Shown here piece by piece: positions 49,701 to 57,345 of a stretch of 64,000 bases of DNA (the stretch's first letter is position 1; each line of letters starts with the position of its first letter). This stretch comes from Epinephelus fuscoguttatus (taxonomy: Eukaryota > Chordata > Actinopteri > Perciformes > Serranidae), in NCBI RefSeq assembly GCF_011397635.1, contig NC_064752.1, forward strand, positions 5,290,607-5,354,606, read 5' to 3'. Below the pieces are notes generated by a model that had not been told where the DNA came from, did not search any database, and saw only the letters and a list, made by a program, of their open reading frames with translations. Position numbers and translations under genes: made by a program.

Positions 49701-52700
49701 GGTTTTAAACTTTATTTGTAAAGTGGACTGATCAATCAGTCACAGCTGGCCAGGCTGCCTGTTGGATAGGTTTTGTCTAAAGTTTGGGAACAAGCTGGTG
49801 AGTGGATCTTGAGATTCTTTAAAGACCATTTAATGTCACATAGGATACAATTTAATACACTGTCCATGGTCATACAAACATAAGAACAACAGACACCCAG
49901 TAAGGACAATAAGGCCTAGAATTATTTCATAAGTACATGGATTTTATTAACATTTATGGCACATTTTGTCAGTACTGTCGAGCTGCATATACATCAATAA
50001 TTCATGGTAATTTAATTATTTAACATGACCTGAACCCAGATAAGTGGCTGGAAATTGATGGATGGAGGAGGCAATGTATCAACATGTGTATATATATATA
50101 CAGTACAGGCCAAAAGTTTGGACACACCTTCTCATTCAATGCGTTTTCTTTATTTTCATGACTATTTACATTGTAGATTCTCACTGAAGGCATCAAAACT
50201 ATGAATGAACGCATGTGGAGTTATGTACTTAACAAAAAAAGGTGAAATAACTGAAAACATGTTTTATATTCTAGTTTCTTCAAAATAGCCACCCTTTGCT
50301 CTGATTACTGCTTTGCACACTCTTGGCATTCTCTCCATGAGCTTCAAGAGGTAGTCACCTGAAATGGTTTCCACTTCACAGGTGTGCCTTATCAGGGTTA
50401 ATTAGTGGAATTTCTTGCTTTATCAATGGGGTTGGGACCATCAGTTGTGTTGTGCAGAAGTCAGGTTAATACACAGCCGACAGCCCTATTGGACAACTGT
50501 TAAAATTCATATTATGGCAAGAACCAATCAGCTAACTAAAGAAAAACCAGTGGCCATCATTACTTTAAGAAATGAAGGTCAGTCAGTCCGGAAAATTGCA
50601 AAAACTTTAAATGTGTCCCCAAGTGGAGTCGCAAAAACCATCAAGCGCTACAACAAAACTGGCACACATGAGGACCGACCCAGGAAAGGAAGACCAAGAG
50701 TCACCTCTGCTTCTGAGGATAAGTTCATCCGAGTCACCAGCCTCAGAAATGGCAAGTTAACAGCAGTTCAGATCAGAGACCAGATGAATGCCACACAGAG
50801 TTCTAGCAGCAGACCCATCTCTAGAACAACTGTTAAGAGGAGACTGCGCGAATCAGGCCTTCATGGTCAAATAGCTGCTAGGAAACCACTGCTAAGGAGA
50901 GGCAACAAGCAGAAGAGATTTGTTTGGGCCAAGAAACACAAGGAATGGACATTAGACCAGTGGAAATCTGTGCTTTGGTCTGATGAGTCCAAATTTGAGA
51001 TCTTTGGTTCCAACCGCCGTGTCTTTGTGAGACGCAGAAAAGGTGAACGGATGGATTCCACATGCCTGGTTCCCACTGTGAAGCATGGAGGAGGAGGTGT
51101 GATGGTGTGGGGGTGTTTTGCTGGTGACACTGTTGGGGATTTATTCAAAATTGAAGGCACACTGAACCAGCATGGCTACCACAGCATCCTGCAGCGACAT
51201 GCCATCTCATCCGGTTTGCGTTTAGTTGGACGATCATTTATTTTTCAACAGGACAATGATCCCAAACACACCTCCAGGCTGTGTAAGGGCTATTTGACCA
51301 AGAAGGAGAGTGATGGAGTGCTGCGGCAGATGACCTGGCCTCCACAGTCACCGGACCTGAACCCAATCCAGATGGTTTGGGGTGAGCTGGACCGCAGAGT
51401 GAAGGCAAAGGGGCCAACAAGTGCTAAACACCTCTGGGAACTCCTTCAAGACTGTTGGAAAACCATTTCAGGTGACTACCTCTTGAAGCTCATGGAGAGA
51501 ATGCCAAGAGTGTGCAAAGCAGTAATCAGAGCAAAGGGTGGCTATATTGAAGAAACTAGAATATAAAACATGTTTTCAGTTATTTCACCTTTTTTTGTTA
51601 AGTACATAACTCCACATGTGTTCATTCATAGTTTTGATGCCTTCAGTGAGAATCTACAATGTAAATAGTCATGAAAATAAAGAAAACGCATTGAATGAGA
51701 AGGTGTGTCCAAACTTTTGGCCTGTACTGTACATATATATGTATCAATTTAAGTGTTAATTATTATATTAGTGTAATTAAAATGTTAATTTAAGTTTTTG
51801 CCCATTATGAGTCAGTGAGCTTCCTAGCTACTGTGGCTTCAATACTATTCAATTCAATACGGGAACTCAGTACTATTCTTAAACGAGGCTGTGTAAATAT
51901 TTCGACATGTTGGGCTTCCCTGGTTGGACACACTACATCAAACAAAGCCAAATGCAGAACTCCTCTTTGGCTGCGCACACATTATACTGCCTCTGTGAAA
52001 TCTAATTTCACCTGGGGGATTCTGCACACAAAAGGACGAGATCAAATCATCAGGTGCTGTGGATGAACTCACCTCTTTAGTGAGATAGTACTGCAGCTCA
52101 GAGACAAACAGGATTAACATGATGACACCGCTGATGATGGTCACTGCAGAGACACAGAGGAAGTTCTCGTGTTAGACATTAGAAGAGTTCTTTTAAATCC
52201 CAGTTCAAAGTCTGAGAGTGGAGAGAGGAAAAATCCCTCAGATAAAATCATATTTTATATCATATTTTAAATACACTTTCTTTCCTCTGCAACAACCTGA
52301 TATTTTCTGTCTAATGTTTAAGTTTTGCATTTTAATGAGGACTAAAAAACATTTGAATCGTACAGATGAATATTCATAACTATGGAAATGGAGGGTGCTG
52401 CTGATTATTGGATTTTAGTCATACAGTTAGCAACATTAAAACTCACTCATTCAAGACTGTTTACAGTTGGACTCCTTCCTGCATTCACTTTATGTTGACT
52501 AATCAATTAATGACTTGAGCACTAAGTCAGAGTCTTCCCAGAGGTTAAACATTACTAAGGCTCAAAGCAAACATAAGATGAAGTGTTCTGACAATGGAGG
52601 ATGTCTTCAGGCAGGCGTTAACTTTCATTTAGTACAGTAGGGTACAAACATCCACTAGCAGACAGCAGCAGCTTGGTTTCTAAATAACTTCCAAGTTCTC

Positions 52701-52841
52701 ATTTAAAGCTATAATTACATCAACATATTCTATGCTTCCTCTAAGATAAGGACTTATTTGTATCTTAAAATGGGTTCATGTGTGGAATTCATCCCATGAC
52801 GTCTTGGTCCTGGGCACATTGTAATCTGTCAAAATAATTGC

Positions 52842-52872
<31 letters not shown>

Positions 52873-54594
52873 GTTAATTTTATTTTTTGCATATCATTCA
52901 GCCCTAGCACCTGCTGTGTTTTCTCACTCTCTCTTTTTAGCTACAGTCATTCTGCTGTTCTCTGTTACTAACCAAGAAACAAACAACTTGAAGTCATGTT
53001 ATGTCCTTGTTATACTTATCTTTTAATAATAAAATTAAACTGTATCCCCTCAGTGTCAGTCTTCTCCCATGGTATTGAATATCCATATCAAGTTATGTAT
53101 CAGAGGTGGAAATTCCACTTAATTCCACTTTAAGACACTTCATTATGCAGAACCACCACTTAAATGATCATATTATACTACTGGATTATATCCTCCTGAG
53201 ACGTGAAGTCTTGTTTCGTATGCATTTTTAATTTTTCCTAGCTATTTGGGATCAGTAGGACCTGACAAGTGTAAAATACTCAACATTATCAATAATAATA
53301 AAGTCCCAATGTCCTCAAATGAGTCCTTACTAAATAACAGCATATTATCTTGTTACTGTTGCTAAAATTGGTCAAATTTGTTGCTGTATCAAACTATGCA
53401 CATTATTCATCATAAATAAACAAGTTTCAACCATAAAACGTGATCAGGTTTGTGTCAGGATCAGCTGCAGACTGACTTGGCAGAGATGGCTGCCATCTTG
53501 TTTTTACATGGATTATTGTGATCTTAACACCACTAAATGGCACAAAAAGTGTCCATGAACGAGGACGACAGGTGTAAGTCAAGTAGAATAAAGTAAAATG
53601 TGATGCCCTCTTACAAGGACACAGGGTCTCAGGAGGATATATTAGTTACGCATTATTGTGGACATTACTTATGTTAAAGCTGGCAAAGTTTAGCCTACAT
53701 TTTATTGATTAATATTCTAGCCTCTTAATATCCCCCTGAGGATAAATGTCATAAAAGTTTCAGCTTTATCAATAATTGTAATAAGTGCAGTACAACAAGT
53801 ATAATAATAAAACATCATGATGTATTTGTTGATTATGTTTTGTATTATTAACAAGAACCTCCAAAGTAGCTAGTAACTAAACCTCTCAGGTGAATGTTAC
53901 ATTAGTGGAGTTAAAAGTACAACATTTCTAAATTAAAATAAAATGTTGAACAGCTGAATACGAGAATAAGAAGTGGGCCTGTTTGGGTAAATGAAGCCTA
54001 CTTAGTTAGTTTGCACAGCAGGTTGTCAGCCTGTCTCTGTGCTGATGTAACATGTAAATGTCTCCTGAGAATCAATAAAGTCTTATTTTAAATATCCAAA
54101 ATCTCCAGCAGCAGGATTTGTGATATTACCACCAGTAATGTAAAGTGTTCATGGATTAAAACAAACTGGCTAAAACATGCAGCAAATGTGCAGTAAAAAT
54201 CCCTGACAATTAGCAGCTATCACAGAAGTTATTTAGTAACACATCTGTTCTGTGTATATTTGCATTTTTATCACTAGCATAGTGTTGCTGTTACTGAATT
54301 AGAACAATGAAGGTTAATGTGTGTATTCTGCTGCTGCTGAGACTCACACAGCGTTATAAAGATAACGTTAAGACTGTGACGTGTTTTATAAACCTTGTAG
54401 TTTAAAGCAGAAATGATTCAGTTAGCCTTGTTGTTAGCCGCAGCAGCTAACAGCCACAGTGTCTGAATGGCTGCTAGCTGCTCTCTGATAAACTGAAGCC
54501 TCTCACCGGTCGCTCCTCCCCACGTCTTCACTCGGAAATCCTCCAGAGTTTTGGGATAAGCGTCAAACTGCTTCAGCTTGTTTAACGTGTCCAT
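31623..54594 (-). CDS. ergic3: ERGIC3, ER-Golgi intermediate compartment protein 3 (14 coding exons, whole gene span)
   Basis: ERGIC3 is a two-pass membrane protein that cycles between ER and cis-Golgi and helps load cargo into early secretory vesicles. Joining the exons below gives 1,170 nt, i.e. 389 aa with the 15-nt microexon or 384 aa without; I recall human isoforms of about 388 and 383 aa. The N-terminus begins [20 protein letters not shown], a family hallmark. Transmembrane segments are at residues about 30-46 and 347-370, with a large lumenal domain between them carrying the conserved cysteine cluster C143-x2-C146, C156-C157-x2-C160. Every splice junction keeps frame and has GT/AG ends. 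Exon 1 starts at 54594 in a CpG-rich promoter; the stop is at 31623-31625. Introns hold romo1 (antisense), a Tc1 transposon and a long palindrome. I could not fix the 3' UTR end. Identity is near certain from the protein pattern. Confidence 0.96.
31826..31881 (-). CDS. ergic3: ergic3 coding exon 13
   Basis: 56 nt, acceptor GTTCAG, donor GTCAGT. Encodes [19 protein letters not shown], first half of the second transmembrane helix. Confidence 0.94.
32029..32165 (-). CDS. ergic3: ergic3 coding exon 12
   Basis: 137 nt, acceptor TTGCAG, donor GTAAGA. Encodes [20 protein letters not shown] through [12 protein letters not shown], the lumenal region before the second membrane span. Confidence 0.95.
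32514..32578 (-). CDS. ergic3: ergic3 coding exon 11
   Basis: 65 nt, acceptor CCACAG, donor GTGAGT. Encodes [20 protein letters not shown] then GE. Confidence 0.94.
32996..33672. mobile_element. 677-bp non-autonomous DNA element with GTTGCRCAAAACACC ends (ergic3 intron 10)
   Basis: CAGTTGCACAAAACACCCTT near 32996 is the inverse of AGGTGTTTTGCGCAACCGG ending near 33672; inverted similarity extends through CTTCTCCTTAAG. The inside repeats CCTTAAG/TTAAGG words. No transposase frame. Confidence 0.65.
33830..34196 (+). mobile_element. 5'-truncated LINE 3' end (ergic3 intron 10)
   Basis: Plus-strand frame includes [20 protein letters not shown] and [20 protein letters not shown], a familiar C-terminal end of fish non-LTR polyproteins (HPL..., LPSGRRF..., RY..SF.P.A...LN). 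It ends with GGCCCCTCAGGGACATTAAA and a (TTACC)n tail to 34196. Confidence 0.7.
34433..34706 (+). promoter_or_regulatory. candidate romo1 promoter and non-coding first exon
   Basis: Because the romo1 ATG sits at an exon boundary, an upstream untranslated exon is needed. This segment is the best candidate I see: an ETS/GABP-type ACCGGAAGTG at 34433-34442, common in promoters of mitochondrial-protein genes, and a consensus donor CAAG|GTAAGG after 34706. The link to romo1 is an inference. Confidence 0.35.
36250..36345. mobile_element. 96-bp hairpin MITE in ergic3 intron 10
   Basis: GGCAGTCTGAAAAGTATTTG ... GGCACTCTGAT is mirrored by ATCAGAGTGCC ... GCTTTTCAGACTGCC; the arms pair over about 37 bp with a short A/T-rich loop. 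Confidence 0.75.
37238..37368 (+). CDS. romo1: romo1 first coding exon
   Basis: 131 nt, ATG immediately after the acceptor AG, donor GTAACT. Encodes residues 1-43 plus two bases of R44. Confidence 0.95.
37238..37869 (+). CDS. romo1: ROMO1, reactive oxygen species modulator 1 (two coding exons)
   Basis: ROMO1 is a small mitochondrial inner-membrane protein linked to ROS production, cristae organisation and protein import. Coding exons 37238-37368 and 37761-37869 join (AG|gt ... ag|G) to 240 nt, 79 aa plus stop, the same length as I recall for human. The protein starts [20 protein letters not shown], has a glycine/methionine-rich membrane helix at about residues 21-44 ([19 protein letters not shown]), then a second hydrophobic Gly-rich helix ending MAIGMGIRC. 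The ATG abuts a splice acceptor (CTCTCCAG|ATG), so the 5' UTR lies in an upstream exon. An ATTAAA polyadenylation signal sits at 38001-38006. The gene lies wholly inside ergic3 intron 10 on the opposite strand. Confidence 0.95.
37761..37869 (+). CDS. romo1: romo1 last coding exon
   Basis: 109 nt after acceptor TCAAG, TGA at 37867-37869. Encodes (R)[20 protein letters not shown] then [15 protein letters not shown]. Confidence 0.95.
38882..38978 (-). CDS. ergic3: ergic3 coding exon 10
   Basis: 97 nt, acceptor CTGCAG, donor GTCAGT. Encodes [20 protein letters not shown] and [12 protein letters not shown]. It is followed by the 6.3-kb intron that contains romo1. Confidence 0.94.
39350..39381 (-). 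CDS. ergic3: ergic3 coding exon 9
   Basis: 32 nt, acceptor TTTGCAG, donor GTGAGT. Encodes the end of (V/I)[10 protein letters not shown], a family signature. Confidence 0.94.
39954..40619. repeat. 666-bp near-palindromic foldback element in ergic3 intron 8
   Basis: Left arm 39954-40245 is the inverted complement of right arm 40331-40619, starting AGTGCCG and ending CGGCACT, with an 85-bp loop. Each arm carries a TGACGTCA CRE-like palindrome (40210-40217, 40359-40366). No open frame is seen. It fits a non-autonomous foldback DNA transposon; target duplication is not clear. Confidence 0.88.
42230..42244 (-). CDS. ergic3: ergic3 microexon 8 (15 nt, probable cassette)
   Basis: Fifteen nucleotides flanked by a long pyrimidine-rich tract plus CTGCAG and by donor GTAAGT. 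Spliced between exons 7 and 9 it changes SHVH-VHDLQ to SHVH-VHAVEIHDLQ, i.e. five extra residues. I recall the longer form, [15 protein letters not shown], in mammalian ERGIC3 isoforms, which makes this a conserved alternatively spliced microexon rather than chance. Skipping it preserves frame, as 15 is a multiple of three. Confidence 0.85.
44495..44514. repeat. short (GT)n microsatellite next to ergic3 exon 7
   Basis: Ten GT units about 30 bp downstream of the exon 7 donor in transcription order. Confidence 0.85.
44543..44600 (-). CDS. ergic3: ergic3 coding exon 7
   Basis: 58 nt, acceptor TCTCAG, donor GTAAGA. Encodes [19 protein letters not shown] and one base of the next codon. It can join either the microexon or exon 9 in frame, because both downstream junctions leave the same phase. 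Confidence 0.95.
44700..45030. repeat. hAT-like repeat end (ATCGTGATAATATCATATTG type), ergic3 intron 7
   Basis: TATTGTATCGTGATAATATC then ATATTGTGGATCATCTGGTG is a familiar terminal region of dispersed fish DNA repeats. Non-coding. Confidence 0.5.
45044..45550 (-). mobile_element. hAT 5' fragment with degenerate BED zinc finger
   Basis: Minus-strand end TAGTGCTGCACGATTAATCT (near 45550) is a typical fish hAT terminus. The frame ending at 45063 encodes [20 protein letters not shown] then [20 protein letters not shown] and HLKQHS, a BED finger in which the second zinc Cys appears replaced (CRSLK rather than C-x2-C). Only the DNA-binding N-terminus is present, so the copy is dead. Confidence 0.7.
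46059..46224 (-). CDS. ergic3: ergic3 coding exon 6
   Basis: 166 nt, acceptor TGTGCAG, donor GTACTC. Encodes [20 protein letters not shown] through [13 protein letters not shown], matching the lumenal ERGIC3 core very closely. Confidence 0.95.
46303..46328. repeat. (GT)n microsatellite beside ergic3 exon 5
   Basis: Twelve to thirteen GT units starting 10 bp beyond the exon 5 donor. Confidence 0.9.
46339..46435 (-). CDS. ergic3: ergic3 coding exon 5
   Basis: 97 nt, acceptor TTTGTAG, donor GTAAGA. Encodes [20 protein letters not shown] and [12 protein letters not shown], the first half of the conserved cysteine cluster. Confidence 0.93.
46768..46887 (-). CDS. ergic3: ergic3 coding exon 4
   Basis: 120 nt, acceptor CACTCAG, donor GTAAAC. 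Encodes [20 protein letters not shown] followed by [20 protein letters not shown]. Intron 3 is only 101 bp. Confidence 0.94.
46989..47076 (-). CDS. ergic3: ergic3 coding exon 3
   Basis: 88 nt, acceptor CCGCAG, donor GTAAGT. Encodes [20 protein letters not shown] then VIFPHMPCA, start of the lumenal domain. The intron separating it from exon 2 is about 5 kb and holds the Tc1 transposon and a GGCGCTA-rich repeat. Confidence 0.95.
47920..48990. repeat. dispersed repeat with recurring GGCGCTA modules (ergic3 intron 2)
   Basis: GGGGGCGCTATAGCAACTGA (48040), GGGGGCGCTAGAGAGC (48500) and GGTGGCGCTATAACAAC (48627) recur at irregular spacing, each following a sentence-like unit about a drug-free AT-rich block of CATATCTCATGCC-type sequence. 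The start (CTGTCTGTGTGTGTGTTCCA) is echoed near 48,790 (CTGTCTGTCCCACATTTTTC), suggesting repeated units. The block ends with a CCCCCTGAGGACCCATAAAG tail and (TCTCA)n. Confidence 0.45.
50101..51729 (+). mobile_element. full-length Tc1/mariner-like transposon (DD38E type) in ergic3 intron 2
   Basis: A 1,629-bp element flanked by TA on each side (50099-50100 and 51730-51731), as expected for Tc1/mariner. Inverted repeats start CAGTACAGGCCAAAAG and run about 270 bp (50101-50370 against 51460-51729) with very few differences, e.g. one base near 50211 and a single-base indel at the inner edge. One uninterrupted transposase frame lies between. The near-perfect repeats suggest recent insertion. Confidence 0.93.
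50514..51566 (+). CDS. Tc1-like transposase, frame intact but third catalytic residue Glu replaced by Gln
   Basis: 350 aa from the ATG at 50514 ([12 protein letters not shown]...); an in-frame ATG at 50415 would add 33 residues with no family resemblance. The N-terminus has helix-turn-helix DNA-binding segments (about 10-120) and a GRPR AT-hook-like motif (59-62). The catalytic domain has D157 (LWSDESK), the Gly-rich box [10 protein letters not shown] (191-200) and D247 (FQQDNDPKH). The third acidic residue, normally in SPDLNPIE, is Gln286 (codon CAG at 51369-51371). D247 to 286 spans 38 residues, which fits the DD38E (Intruder) group rather than classical DD34E. The last 35 residues are encoded inside the right inverted repeat. 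The protein may bind its ends but is probably unable to cut. Confidence 0.92.
   Translation: MARTNQLTKEKPVAIITLRNEGQSVRKIAKTLNVSPSGVAKTIKRYNKTGTHEDRPRKGRPRVTSASEDKFIRVTSLRNGKLTAVQIRDQMNATQSSSSRPISRTTVKRRLRESGLHGQIAARKPLLRRGNKQKRFVWAKKHKEWTLDQWKSVLWSDESKFEIFGSNRRVFVRRRKGERMDSTCLVPTVKHGGGGVMVWGCFAGDTVGDLFKIEGTLNQHGYHSILQRHAISSGLRLVGRSFIFQQDNDPKHTSRLCKGYLTKKESDGVLRQMTWPPQSPDLNPIQMVWGELDRRVKAKGPTSAKHLWELLQDCWKTISGDYLLKLMERMPRVCKAVIRAKGGYIEETRI
52073..52143 (-). CDS. ergic3: ergic3 coding exon 2
   Basis: 71 nt between CTGCAG and GTGAGT. Encodes the first transmembrane helix ([17 protein letters not shown]) and QYYLTKE. Restores frame after the phase-1 end of exon 1. Confidence 0.95.
52843..52870. 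repeat. (ATT)n microsatellite in ergic3 intron 1
   Basis: About nine ATT/TAT units. Confidence 0.9.
53720..54090 (+). repeat. two retroelement-like 3' tails in ergic3 intron 1
   Basis: ATCCCCCTGAGGATAAATGT (about 53,730) and TCTCCTGAGAATCAATAAAG (about 54,060) resemble the hairpin-plus-AATAAA 3' ends of fish LINEs seen elsewhere in the window. No RT coding remains. Confidence 0.4.
54507..54594 (-). CDS. ergic3: ergic3 coding exon 1
   Basis: Encodes residues 1-29 plus the first base of codon 30. ATG at 54594-54592 and donor GTGAGA directly after 54507. The cytosolic N-terminal tail ([17 protein letters not shown]) is the most conserved ERGIC3 signature. Confidence 0.95.
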
Positions 54595-54740
54595 TTTCTC
54601 AACCAGAAACCCACCGCGAAACACAAATGTAACCGACAGATTCCTGCACCCCTGACACACATCAGTCCTCCGCTTTCACTTCCGGGACACGCACGGGCAC
54701 GGCTCGGCCAATCAGCGACGGCCGCGTAATTTCCCCATTT
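54595..54740 (-). promoter_or_regulatory. ergic3 promoter region (CpG-rich, ETS and CCAAT motifs)
   Basis: The bases just upstream of the ergic3 ATG are locally CpG-rich in an otherwise AT-rich region. They contain an ETS-type CTTCCGG (54679-54685, GGAA core on the minus strand) and a CCAAT box (54708-54712). No TATA box is evident. This fits a housekeeping promoter; the exact start site is not visible. Confidence 0.5.
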
Positions 54741-55063
54741 TCTTTTTTTTTCTTCCCTTTTTTGTGTCGAATTTAAAAAGTAAAAATAGTTAAAAATGTA
54801 AAAGACGAAGAAACAAAAACAGGATAAAAACATATGACGTGAAGAATCATGAAGGCAGTGGTGGAAGTACTCAGATCTTTTCACATTATATTGGGAAAAT
54901 GTGATGTTTGGTTTTCTTAAGAATCCTAGAAAACAGTGTCTTTTTTGTAATAAATGTGATATTGATTCTAGCCAAGTTTTTTTATGCATGAGTGAAAATT
55001 CAGTTGTAGAAAATCCTGTTTAAAAAAAAAAAAAAAGTACTCAGATCTTATATTTCATCTCAC

Positions 55064-55900
55064 TGCACTTTCTGTCGTGACGTTACTGAAACTGTACAAC
55101 ATTTATTCTGGGAATGCAACTCCTCTAAAGTATTTTGGTTGAACTTTTCAAATTTTGTCAGAAGAAAAGTTTCTAGGGCTTTATTTTGACTTTAAAAGAT
55201 TTTTATTTTGGGTTCCCCAATATGGAAGCATATTGCATTCACTTGACAAATAAAAAAAATCTGTTTTATTGAGTAATTTTTTTATTTTTCTGTTTTTCAT
55301 GGTATTTTTTTTCTGTTTTCCGCACTAATTTTGTTACTGTTTTTCATGGGTTTTTTTGTTTTTTTTTTCTGAGTATTTTTTTCTGAGTTAAGAGAGCAAT
55401 AGAACAACAGACGCTTTCATTCCTGTCTTGAGAGCTCGATATAAGGGAAGCAAACATGACCCGCTTGTGTAGTTTCATCCAGTTTTACTTTCTTTTGGGT
55501 TTGAGACACTGGGAGATACTCTTGTCTTTAAGTTATATAGATGGTGTTATCATTAGTTTGTCGACTTTACACAGGCACCGGTCACTTGCAGGTGCCAGGT
55601 GGGAGCTTCTCGCGAGATTTTTAAGTATCTCGTCTCCTCATTCAGGAAAAAAACCCGACGAAAAACAGAAAAAAATACCCCGAAAAACAGGGAAAAAAAT
55701 CCTCAGAAAAACAGAAAAATTACTCAGAAAAACAGGGCTTTTTTATTTGTCAAGTGAATGCAATACGCTTCCGTACCCCAAAGACTCCAGTGTCTCGGAA
55801 AAAGATTTTGTTATTAATCTACATCTATTTTTAGCAACGTTTTATATCCATGAATGTAAATTTGCTAAAAGCCTGTCTCTTTGTCCTTCAAAGGAGAAGT
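55064..55900 (+). mobile_element. L1-like LINE ORF2 C-terminal fragment interrupted by an inserted foldback element
   Basis: The plus strand reads CTFCRDVTETVQHLFWECNS (55064 onward), a C-x2-C-x8-H-x4-C knuckle as in the C-terminus of L1-like ORF2, then KVFWLNFSNF. After a 570-bp inverted-repeat insert the reading resumes as SVSEKDFVINLHLFLATFYI and HECKFAKSLSL, which resembles the usual continuation (helix, then IHKCKF). The gene is broken by the insert and by stops. Confidence 0.6.
55209..55780. mobile_element. foldback element with about 130-bp arms inserted in the LINE fragment
   Basis: TGGAAGCATATTGCATTCAC then TTGACAAATAAAAAA (left) is the inverse of TTTTTTATTTGTCAAGTGAA then TGCAATACGCTTCCG (right); similarity continues through repeated CTGTTTTTCTGAG words. 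The unit resembles the TTTTTCTGA-rich repeat at 12.4-13.2 kb. Confidence 0.65.
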
Positions 55901-56220
55901 GAAAAGCTATATGGCTTCCATTGAACATTGGTACAACTCTCTAGCTATTAACACACATCTACAATGTGCTATTTTTAATTTGCTCTGATGTATGTAACCT
56001 CTTGTCATTCTGTTAAATGTTTTTGTACTTTGTTCTTGTACGTGTTATACATGTCCTTAACATGGATGTTCTGTACTATGATTTTTAAAAAAAAACAGTA
56101 CTCAGATATTGTACATTACCTAAGTAGCAATGCTCCAATGCAGTCAGGGACAAGTACTCAGTTACAAGTAAAAGTCCCACATTATAAAATTTTTCTTAAG
56201 TACAAAATTATTACCGTCAA

Positions 56221-56587
56221 TTAGGGCTGCCACTAACGATTATTTTCACTATCGACTAATCTGTCGATTATTTCTTCGATTAGTCGACTAATCATTTCAT
56301 CGGAAAATGTGTTAAAATGTTGAAAAATGTCGGTCTGTCTCGCCCAAACCCCAAAATCACGTCATCTAATGTCTTGTTTCGTACTCACGCCAAAGGGTTT
56401 TAGTTCACTGTCACAGGAGAGTGTGTAAAGCTGCCAATATCTGAACGTAAGAAGCTGCAGTGAGAGTATTTTGGGTACTTTTATAGTACTTTTCTATGAA
56501 AAATGACTCGAACCGATTAGTCGACTACTAAAATAGTCACCGATTAGTCGACTAATCATCGATTAATCGACTAATCGTGGCAGCCCT
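56221..56587. mobile_element. hAT-type MITE (AGGGCTGCCAC ends, ATTAGTCGACTAATC subterminal repeats)
   Basis: AGGGCTGCCACTAACGATTA (56223) and ...CTAATCGTGGCAGCCCT (56587) are inverted. Subterminal GATTAGTCGACTAATC palindromes recur. Flanks ACCGTCAA and ACTGTCAA match 7 of 8. Confidence 0.8.
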
Positions 56588-57345
56588 ACTGTCAAAATAT
56601 ACTTAAAGTACGCTACCAAAAATTAAAACACTCTGTAAGAAGAATGCCCCATCTCAGAACAAAGTACAATATAATATATATTTGGATTACTGACACATTA
56701 ATGTGTTGATCTGTTTAAATATGAAGTTAGTGAATGTGTAGCTAATTTAAATTACTTTAAATACAGGCATATTTATTCATTTATACTGGTATGTAATTAT
56801 TTGTTTGAGTTGAAGCTTTGTCTGTAGTTGACATGTTTTTCCTATGTCAACTCAAAAATACGAATGAGAAGTTTATAACTTAAACAATATATCATGTTGA
56901 GCGCCTGCTAGTCTGAAACAAATAAAAAATGTTGCGGTGAATCTTTTATTTTCTCTCTGGTATTAACAACACTGTCAAAGGTCTGCCCAGTAAAAACCTA
57001 CAGTGTGTATCTAACAGTCGTGAAAAGGTTGATGCATCTTAATGACTGTTTCCTATGGAGAGGTCAGGGACGGACAAGATTCACATACTTTAGTTTTAAT
57101 TAGACTTTGTACAGTTAGAGAACAGACACATATTCACATATTAAAGAACATTAAACAAACTGATCCAGAGCAGCTCTCATAATAAAGTTTTATCTTCAAG
57201 ACAACAGAAATATTTCCACAGTGTGCCTGATAGACGAACTTTTTGTGTAAACATTATATCCTCGGTAGGGCGTGTAAGCAAACTGTGACTTCAGTTGTCA
57301 CCGTTTGTTTTCCAGACATCCAGAAACAGGACGAGTTTATCAGCA

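Noticed and set aside
50415-50513. Upstream in-frame ATG extending the transposase to 383 aa
   Set aside because: The extra 33 residues have no similarity to Tc1 transposases, and [11 protein letters not shown] at 50514 is the family start.
55456-55902. 148-codon plus-strand frame as a gene
   Set aside because: Crosses the junction between a foldback repeat and a LINE fragment; only its last third has LINE resemblance.
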